A stretch of DNA of 8,814 nt from an uncultured beta proteobacterium (lineage in GTDB: Bacteria; Pseudomonadota; Gammaproteobacteria; Burkholderiales; Burkholderiaceae): NCBI GenBank assembly GCA_903944255.1, contig CAJARE010000146.1, positions 1 to 8,814 of the forward strand. The letters are read 5' to 3'. Below are positions 6,296 to 8,814 of this stretch, piece by piece; the stretch's first letter is position 1; every line of letters begins with the position of its first letter. Made by a program: the position numbers and the translations under genes. The notes beneath the pieces were generated by a model that worked only from the letters and a program-made list of their open reading frames with translations, was not told where the DNA came from and ran no database searches.

Positions 6296-7618
6296 GTGCC
6301 CAAAGTTGTTCATTCTTGGTTGAAAGATTTTCGGGTTTACCTTGAATGGCCCTGTTTGCGGATGTTATTTCTAGGCTTTTCTGCAGGCCTGCCACTTTTA
6401 CTCATACTGGGAACGCTCAGCTTTTGGTTGCGTGAAGCAGGTATTGATAGAAGCACTATTGGCTATCTCACTTGGGTTGGGTTGATTTATGCCTTCAAGT
6501 GGATGTGGGCGCCTTTAGTGGATCGCTTGCAAATCCCTTTACTCACTAAATTATTTGGCCGTAGGCGTAGTTGGTTGCTTTTTGCTCAAGCATTAATCGT
6601 TATTGGGCTGGTGGGAATGTCTAGCGTTGATCCAAAGCTTGAGTTAAATATGGTGGTCTGGTGTGCCTTATTGGTTGCGTTTGGATCTGCCACACAAGAT
6701 ATTGCATTGGATGCATTTCGTATTGAATCTGCCAACAGCGATCATCAAGCTGCGCTTGCAGCCACTTATCAAACTGGGTATCGATTGGCTTTAATCTGGG
6801 CCGGTGCTGGCGTTTTATGGCTTGCTGCTCGTGCTGAAGCTGGTTCGGGGACCTATGATCCAGGCGCCTGGCAGTTTGCGTATCTTTGCATGGCTGCCTC
6901 TATTGGTGTTGGAGTTCTGACTACTCTGCTGAGCAAAGAGCCTGCTCGTGTTGATCTTCCCAAAGCACGTAATGCTAAAGCTTGGCTACATCAAACTTTG
7001 ATTGAACCATTTGCAGAATTTATTCACCGCTATCGTTGGCTTGCTATTTTGATTTTGTCTTTGATTGCGGTCTATCGCATCAGTGATGTTGTGATGGGCA
7101 TTATGGCTAACCCCTTTTATGTAGATATGGGTTACACCAAAGATGAGGTTGCAGCAGTCAGTAAAGTGTTTGGCGTCATCATGACTTTAGTCGGCGCATT
7201 TATAGGCGGCGTCTTAACACTTCGATTTGGAGTCTTACGTATTTTATTTTTAGGGGCTGTACTATCGGCCCTTAGTAATTTATTGTTTGCATGGTTGGCA
7301 ACCCAAGGGCATGATTTGCAGGGCTTAATTTGGGTCATCTCAGTCGATAATCTGAGTTCTGGCATTGCCAGCGCAGCCTTTATTGCCTTCTTATCGGCGC
7401 TGACTAATATTCGTTACTCAGCAACACAATACGCCTTGTTTAGTTCCATGATGTTGCTAATTCCCAAATGGTTGGCAGGCTTTTCAGGCGTCTTTGTAGA
7501 CTCATTTGGTTATCCAGCATTCTTCTATGGCACGGCTATTATTGGCGCACCTGTGCTCTTATTAATTTGGGCGACGATTCATTTCAAAGTAGTGCAGATT
7601 AAAAAAGATTCTGACTAG
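6296..7618 (+). CDS. ampG: AmpG family muropeptide permease (MFS)
   Basis: Inner-membrane major facilitator expected to import GlcNAc-anhydro-MurNAc peptides for peptidoglycan recycling, an input to beta-lactamase regulation in some bacteria. Family landmarks, numbered from the GTG at 6296, are GFSAGLPLLL (27-36), AFKWMWAPLVDR (66-77), GRRRSW (88-93) and SATQDIALDAFRIE (131-144); further on come RISDVVMG and FSSMMLLIPKWLAGFSG. The protein is about 440 residues and almost entirely hydrophobic segments, about 12 membrane helices by eye. E. coli AmpG has 491 residues, so the extreme C-terminal part is shorter here. The start is uncertain. The frame stays open into metW, with a TTG at 6254. GTG at 6296 gives an N-terminus similar in length to E. 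coli AmpG and sits four bases after the metW stop. ATG at 6362 would cut into the first helix. Other anhydromuropeptide or AmpG-like sugar transporters are possible. Confidence 0.85.
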   Translation: MPKVVHSWLKDFRVYLEWPCLRMLFLGFSAGLPLLLILGTLSFWLREAGIDRSTIGYLTWVGLIYAFKWMWAPLVDRLQIPLLTKLFGRRRSWLLFAQALIVIGLVGMSSVDPKLELNMVVWCALLVAFGSATQDIALDAFRIESANSDHQAALAATYQTGYRLALIWAGAGVLWLAARAEAGSGTYDPGAWQFAYLCMAASIGVGVLTTLLSKEPARVDLPKARNAKAWLHQTLIEPFAEFIHRYRWLAILILSLIAVYRISDVVMGIMANPFYVDMGYTKDEVAAVSKVFGVIMTLVGAFIGGVLTLRFGVLRILFLGAVLSALSNLLFAWLATQGHDLQGLIWVISVDNLSSGIASAAFIAFLSALTNIRYSATQYALFSSMMLLIPKWLAGFSGVFVDSFGYPAFFYGTAIIGAPVLLLIWATIHFKVVQIKKDSD

Positions 7619-7627
7619 TATTAAAAG

Positions 7628-8410
7628 TTAGATTTTCCAGTCGTAATCCACAGTGAGAGGCGCATGATCTGAAAAGCGCTCATCCTTATACACAGCTGTT
7701 TTTTTGGCAGAGTTAGCTATACCAGGCGTACTGATATGGTAATCAATACGCCACCCTACATTCTTGGCATAGGCTTGACCGCGATTACTCCACCAGGTGT
7801 AGCAGGACTCTCCAGCTTTAGGTTCTAGCTTGCGATATACATCCACATAGCCTACTTGCTCAAATAAGTTGGTGAGCCAAGCGCGCTCTTCTGGAAGGAA
7901 GCCTGAATTTTTCAAATTACCTTTCCAGTTCTTAAGATCAATTTCTTGATGGGCGATATTTACATCGCCGCACAGAACAATCTCACGTCCGGATTTCTTG
8001 AGCTTGACGAGGTGAGGCAAGAAGCTATCGAGATAGCGGTATTTAGCCTCTTGTCTTTCGGGTGAGCTCGAACCTGAGGGCATGTAGACCGAAATGACTG
8101 AAAGCCCTTTGAAGCGCGCCTCAACATAACGACCTTCGGCGTCAAATTCTGCATTGCCATAGCCATAAAGCACTTCGTCTGGTTTATGCGGGGTGTAAAT
8201 CCCGCAGCCGCTATAGCCTTTTTTCTGCGCATGATGAAAAAAGCCATGAAGACCATCTGGGTTCAGAATGGCATCTTCCAAGTCATCCTGTTGAGCTTTG
8301 AGCTCTTGCATGCAAATGAAGTCGGCTTTTTGCTTTACCACCCATGGCAGAAAGCCTTTTTTCACTGCAGAACGGATACCGTTGAGGTTCGCGGAAATGA
8401 TGCGTAACAT
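7628..8410 (-). CDS. xth: Exodeoxyribonuclease III / AP endonuclease
   Basis: Mg-dependent enzyme of base excision repair that cuts DNA 5' of abasic sites and trims 3' ends. The 260-residue protein matches the ExoIII family length. Visible active-site residues are Asn8 and Asn10 (NLNGIR), Glu36 (MQELKAQ, metal ligand), Tyr109 (VYMPSG), Asp149 and Asn151 (GDVNIAH), Asp223 (WRIDYH) and the Asp248-His249 pair in SDHAPL. The ATG at 8410 is the only Met before residue 34, and on this strand an AGGA lies four bases upstream of it. The gene faces pyrE with eight bases between the start codons and converges on ampG with a nine-base gap, so it is transcribed alone on its strand in this window. Gene names xth, xthA and exoA are used for this family in Burkholderiales. 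Confidence 0.96.
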   Translation of the reverse strand: MLRIISANLNGIRSAVKKGFLPWVVKQKADFICMQELKAQQDDLEDAILNPDGLHGFFHHAQKKGYSGCGIYTPHKPDEVLYGYGNAEFDAEGRYVEARFKGLSVISVYMPSGSSSPERQEAKYRYLDSFLPHLVKLKKSGREIVLCGDVNIAHQEIDLKNWKGNLKNSGFLPEERAWLTNLFEQVGYVDVYRKLEPKAGESCYTWWSNRGQAYAKNVGWRIDYHISTPGIANSAKKTAVYKDERFSDHAPLTVDYDWKI

Positions 8411-8418
8411 GTAGTCCT

Positions 8419-8814
8419 ATGAGCTCAAAAAATTCTAATCAAGATAACTTTATTCGTTTTGCCTTAGAGGCAAAGGTTTTGTCGTTTGGGGAGTTTAAAA
8501 CCAAAGCGGGACGACTTTCACCTTATTTCTTTAACGCCGGTGGTTTTAACGATGGCGCCCGATTAAGCGCCTTAGGTCGTTACTACGCCAATGCCCTAGA
8601 AGAATCTAAGATTGGATTCGATATGCTATATGGGCCTGCCTACAAGGGAATCACTTTGGCAGCAGCTACAGCGATTGCATTGGCAGATGATGGCATCAAT
8701 GTGCCCTTCGCCTATAACCGCAAAGAAGCCAAAGATCATGGTGAAGGTGGTTCACTGATTGGCGCCCCCGTTAAGGGCAAAGTAGTGATTATTGATGATG
8801 TCATTTCCGCTGGA
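8419..8814 (+). CDS. pyrE: Orotate phosphoribosyltransferase, N-terminal part (3' end outside window)
   Basis: Joins orotate to PRPP to give OMP, the fifth step of pyrimidine synthesis; cytoplasmic dimer. The frame is open from the ATG at 8419 to the end of the window, giving 132 of an expected 210-225 residues. Recognised parts are FGEFKTKAGRLSPYFFNAG (23-41), the substrate loop YGPAYKGI (71-78), the catalytic flexible loop RKEAKDHGEGG (101-111) and the PRPP-binding strand VVIIDDVISAG (122-132), right at the window edge. The N-terminus SSKNSNQDNFIRFALE matches the usual betaproteobacterial start, supporting this ATG. There is no good ribosome binding site directly upstream; that DNA is the start of xth on the opposite strand, so the pyrE promoter must lie within xth. 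An upstream attenuator was looked for and not seen. Confidence 0.95.
   Translation, partial: MSSKNSNQDNFIRFALEAKVLSFGEFKTKAGRLSPYFFNAGGFNDGARLSALGRYYANALEESKIGFDMLYGPAYKGITLAAATAIALADDGINVPFAYNRKEAKDHGEGGSLIGAPVKGKVVIIDDVISAG
8432..8437 (-). promoter_or_regulatory. Possible -10 box of xth inside pyrE
   Basis: On the - strand the sequence reads TAGAAT, five of six consensus bases, ending 21 bases before the xth start codon, which would give a leader of about 15 bases. It overlaps codons 5-7 of pyrE on the other strand. No convincing -35 hexamer is seen at the right distance. A promoter inside pyrE is expected from the layout, as only eight bases separate the genes. Confidence 0.3.

Noticed and set aside
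8186..8407. A 73-codon + strand open frame ending 11 bases before the pyrE ATG, which could be an attenuating leader peptide.
   Set aside because: It lies wholly antisense to xth, its composition follows the xth codons, and I see no terminator-like hairpin with a T run between it and pyrE.
1..8814. XerCD dif site or SlmA-binding palindrome near their genes.
   Set aside because: I did not find a match to the SlmA consensus GTGAGTACTCAC or a dif-like sequence on reading through the window.
1..8814. CRISPR arrays, insertion sequences, tRNA, rRNA or prophage remnants.
   Set aside because: No spaced direct repeats, no terminal inverted repeats, no transposase motifs and no cloverleaf-like sequence were seen; the lone XerC is a chromosomal housekeeping recombinase by context.

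Overview
This window is an ordinary, gene-dense stretch of bacterial chromosome. The protein sequences and gene order (a DUF484 family gene, xerC, a CobW/COG0523 GTPase, dksA, argB, slmA, metX, metW, ampG, then xth facing pyrE) point to a betaproteobacterium of the order Burkholderiales. The moderate base composition, very short gaps and compact gene order fit a streamlined Polynucleobacter-like freshwater bacterium, but that genus call is inference. Nothing suggests plasmid, phage, transposon, CRISPR or recent horizontal transfer, and there are no rRNA or tRNA genes.

Layout. Positions 1-291 hold the 3' end of a DUF484 gene, which overlaps by 20 bases the start of xerC (272-1273), a tyrosine recombinase for chromosome dimer resolution. 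After a 66-base gap comes a COG0523 P-loop GTPase with a long His-rich loop (1340-2383). A 118-base leader, the longest non-coding stretch here, carries a candidate -10 box, a 16-bp palindrome and a good ribosome binding site. It precedes dksA (2502-2990), whose product keeps only one of the four classical zinc-ligand cysteines. From dksA the genes run almost gapless on the + strand: argB (arginine synthesis), slmA (nucleoid occlusion), metX and metW (methionine synthesis) and ampG (muropeptide import), ending at 7618. The junctions are 12 and 9 bases, two 4-base ATGA overlaps, and 4 bases.

On the - strand, xth (7628-8410, an exonuclease III type AP endonuclease) converges on ampG with a 9-base gap. 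It diverges from pyrE (8419 to the window end, cut off), with 8 bases between the two start codons.

The genes are housekeeping functions: chromosome segregation (xerC, slmA), stress control of transcription (dksA), amino acid synthesis (argB, metXW), cell wall recycling (ampG), DNA repair (xth) and pyrimidine synthesis (pyrE). I did not find a convincing new system. The points most worth a second look are the cysteine-poor DksA beside a metal-chaperone-type GTPase, the palindrome in the dksA leader, the direct dksA-argB junction where some relatives carry hslVU, and the extremely tight xth/pyrE divergence.
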